Of a stretch of 7,159 bases of DNA, positions 5,757 through 7,159 are shown piece by piece; the stretch's first letter is position 1, and each line of letters begins with the position of its first letter. Under the pieces are notes generated by a model. That model did no database searches. It was not told where the DNA came from and was given only the letters and a program-made list of their open reading frames with translations. Position numbers and translations under genes: made by a program. Source of the DNA: Mageeibacillus sp. UBA5734 (lineage in GTDB: Bacteria > Bacillota > Clostridia > Saccharofermentanales > UBA5734); contig DIGA01000054.1 of the NCBI GenBank assembly GCA_002419365.1, forward strand, positions 63,982-71,140, given 5' to 3'.

Positions 5757-7144
5757 GGGGTTTCTCCTCCAAGTCCTAGTGTAGCAATGATCGAGTCAAG
5801 TTTGTATTCCAATGGCAAGTCGGCATTGACCACAAAATCGGCCAAACTCCTGTAAATGGGACGGCGGCTGTCATACAGCTGGACCAGTCGGTCGCGGTCC
5901 TGTCCGGCAATCAACGGGCGGCCTGATCCATCACCGACACGTTGTTCAATCATCTCCAGGCTGGCATCGAGATAGATGACCAGGGCGGGATGGCTGTACA
6001 GGATGGCCTGGGCTGCTTCACTCAAGAGGGCCCCTCCCCCTGTCGCCAGGATCTGGCAGCGGCGGGTGGACAGGACTTCGTCAAGCGATTGCCGTTCCAA
6101 GTCACGGAAAGCAGCTTCTCCTTCGGCAGCGAAAATTTCGGGTATGGTGCAGCCCGCTTTTTCCTCGATCCAGTGGTCGAGGTCAACCAGAGGCCAGCCG
6201 GTCTTGGCCGACAGCTCGCGACCGACCCGGCTCTTGCCGCTGCCCATGAAGCCCATCAGGACCAGGGTCAGAGGGGACTGGCGATAGATTTCCGCAGTCA
6301 GGCCACTGAGGACCGAGTCCTTGGCATCAGCTGGGAAAGCGGCTGACGGATTCCAGATCCGCTGGGCCAGCAGGGCCTGGCTGACCAGCATGCCCAGGCC
6401 GCCCTTGGCCGGGATGCCACGGCTTTGGGCCCTGAGCACCAGGCGGGTGGCAAATGGATTGTAGATTGTGTCGTAGACCGCCTGGACATGGTCCAGAAGC
6501 TCATCGGGCACAGGCACGCTGCCCGTGTGTGGCCACATGCCGGCTGGTGTACCGTTCAACAAAACCCAGCGGTCTGCCCTGGGTGTGGGCTGCTCTGGGG
6601 AGAAACACGTACTGGGGTCGGTGGTGACATCGACCCCACAAGCTGGAAAAGCGGCAGCAATTGTCTCAGCCAGTGGCTGGGCCTTTTGGGCATGGCGGAC
6701 CAGGAAGCGGATCTGGGTGGCGCCCTTTAAACCGGCAGCAAAAGCCAGGGTCCGGCAGACACCACCGGCGCCAAGGATCAGGACCCGGCGGCCGGACAGT
6801 TCTGGCGCATCACTGAGAAACCCTTCCAGATCGGTATTGTAACCGGATATCCGCCCCTGGGCTGGGCAGGAAATGGTATTGACAGCCCCGATCTGTTCAG
6901 CCAGGGGATCGATTTCTTCCAGACTGGCCTTGACCACCTGCTTGTGCGGAATCGTGACATTCAGGCCGTCAAATGCCTGTAAAAATTCAGGCAGACGGCC
7001 GGTTATTTCCTCCAGCGGAATCGCCAGCAACTCATAGGTGCCAGCAATGCCAGCCAGCGCCATCAAGCGCTGGTGGATCTGCGGCGACAAGCTATGCCCC
7101 AGCGGATAGCCCAGCAGGCCATAGCGGGCCGGAGGCGTGCCCAC
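5753..7144 (-). CDS. aroE-aroK: Bifunctional shikimate dehydrogenase - shikimate kinase fusion (AroE-AroK)
   Basis: One 463-residue protein covers two consecutive steps: NADPH-dependent reduction of 3-dehydroshikimate to shikimate, then ATP-dependent phosphorylation to shikimate-3-phosphate. The AroE part (about 1-285) has GYPLGHSLSP (12-21), NVTIPHK (62-68, catalytic K68), GAVNT (86-90), YNTD (102-105, catalytic D105), the nucleotide-binding GAGGVCR (125-131), NGTPAGM (197-203), and GGLGMLVSQA (248-257). The AroK part (about 291-463) has the P-loop GFMGSGKS (298-305), DLD (321-323), FRDLE (346-350, R347), GGG (369-371), GRPLI (408-412, R409 in the lid), and RRPIY (427-431). Both sets look intact, so both activities are expected. 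The linker (about 272-290) is short. The start is a GTG at 7144, which places YGLLGYPLG eight residues in, as expected for AroE. However, the frame stays open to the window edge (5 more codons) and no clear ribosome site is visible, so a start further upstream is possible. It overlaps aroF by 4 bases. Confidence 0.95.
   Translation of the reverse strand: MGTPPARYGLLGYPLGHSLSPQIHQRLMALAGIAGTYELLAIPLEEITGRLPEFLQAFDGLNVTIPHKQVVKASLEEIDPLAEQIGAVNTISCPAQGRISGYNTDLEGFLSDAPELSGRRVLILGAGGVCRTLAFAAGLKGATQIRFLVRHAQKAQPLAETIAAAFPACGVDVTTDPSTCFSPEQPTPRADRWVLLNGTPAGMWPHTGSVPVPDELLDHVQAVYDTIYNPFATRLVLRAQSRGIPAKGGLGMLVSQALLAQRIWNPSAAFPADAKDSVLSGLTAEIYRQSPLTLVLMGFMGSGKSRVGRELSAKTGWPLVDLDHWIEEKAGCTIPEIFAAEGEAAFRDLERQSLDEVLSTRRCQILATGGGALLSEAAQAILYSHPALVIYLDASLEMIEQRVGDGSGRPLIAGQDRDRLVQLYDSRRPIYRSLADFVVNADLPLEYKLDSIIATLGLGGETP
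5764..5770 (-). promoter_or_regulatory. Ribosome binding site of aroF
   Basis: GGAGGAG on the minus strand, 7 bases before the ATG at 5756, doubles as codons near the end of the AroE-AroK fusion gene. With the ATGA start/stop overlap, this is a classic arrangement for translational coupling. Confidence 0.75.
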
Positions 7145-7159
7145 GCCCGTTTTAGTCGC

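Larger units (their letters stand above)
1..7159 (-). other. Shikimate/phenylalanine biosynthesis operon
   Basis: Seven minus-strand genes (aroE-aroK, aroF, aroB, aroA, aroC, aroQ, pheA) fill the window with junctions of -4, +25, -8, -20, -14 and -4 bases. All seven activities from PEP and erythrose-4-phosphate to chorismate are present, plus the entry to phenylalanine. The gaps contain no room for internal terminators or conventional promoters, so a single transcript is likely (inference). In the 15 bases upstream of the first gene a TAA (7152-7154) occurs in another frame; it could be the stop of a preceding operon gene, but this cannot be tested here. Promoter and terminator lie outside. 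Confidence 0.9.

Noticed and set aside
1..7159. RNA genes, CRISPR arrays, insertion sequences, attachment sites, phage or defence genes
   Set aside because: The window is almost fully coding with metabolic genes; I saw no repeat arrays, transposase, integrase, tRNA-like or rRNA sequence. Sensitive structural RNA searches were not possible.

Overview
The window is a single minus-strand biosynthetic operon for aromatic amino acids. Seven genes are tightly packed and all point the same way, and no intergenic space exceeds about 25 bases. Reading in the direction of transcription (from high to low coordinates), the order is: an AroE-AroK fusion (shikimate dehydrogenase + shikimate kinase), a type I-beta DAHP synthase (aroF) with an N-terminal regulatory domain, aroB (3-dehydroquinate synthase), aroA (EPSP synthase), aroC (chorismate synthase), aroQ (type II 3-dehydroquinase), and the 5' part of pheA (chorismate mutase-prephenate dehydratase), which runs off the window at base 1.

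Together these genes encode all seven enzyme activities that convert phosphoenolpyruvate and erythrose-4-phosphate to chorismate: AroF, AroB, AroQ, AroE, AroK, AroA, AroC. PheA then carries chorismate through prephenate towards phenylpyruvate and phenylalanine. No tyrA, trp gene or regulator gene is visible. The control that can be read from the proteins is enzymatic: the ferredoxin-like N-terminal domain of the DAHP synthase and, beyond the window, probably an ACT domain at the end of PheA.

Layout (minus strand): 7144-5753 aroE-aroK; 5756-4740 aroF; 4714-3653 aroB; 3660-2428 aroA; 2447-1257 aroC; 1270-713 aroQ; 716-1 pheA (partial). Five of the six junctions overlap (4, 8, 20, 14 and 4 bases). 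The sixth, aroF to aroB, is a 25-base gap that holds a strong ribosome binding site. Purine-rich Shine-Dalgarno sequences sit 7-8 bases before six of the seven starts, in most cases inside the end of the preceding gene. This pattern suggests one polycistronic mRNA with coupled translation. No promoter or terminator is visible, so both operon ends lie outside the window.

The DNA is GC-rich by eye (roughly 60%). Several proteins have features I associate with Firmicutes/Clostridia: the HFSGRLTAPL form of the chorismate synthase signature, the ESGTTLR form of the EPSP synthase loop, a Thermotoga-like DAHP synthase, AroQ rather than AroD, and ENSTAGSVGDVY in PheA. A fairly GC-rich anaerobic Firmicute is my best guess; this is inference and no species can be named.

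I do not see a previously undescribed system here. The points most worth a second look are the bifunctional AroE-AroK protein, the complete pathway in one overlapping operon, an unexplained N-terminal extension of about 38 residues on AroQ, and some substitutions in the AroA and DAHP synthase ligand-binding regions.
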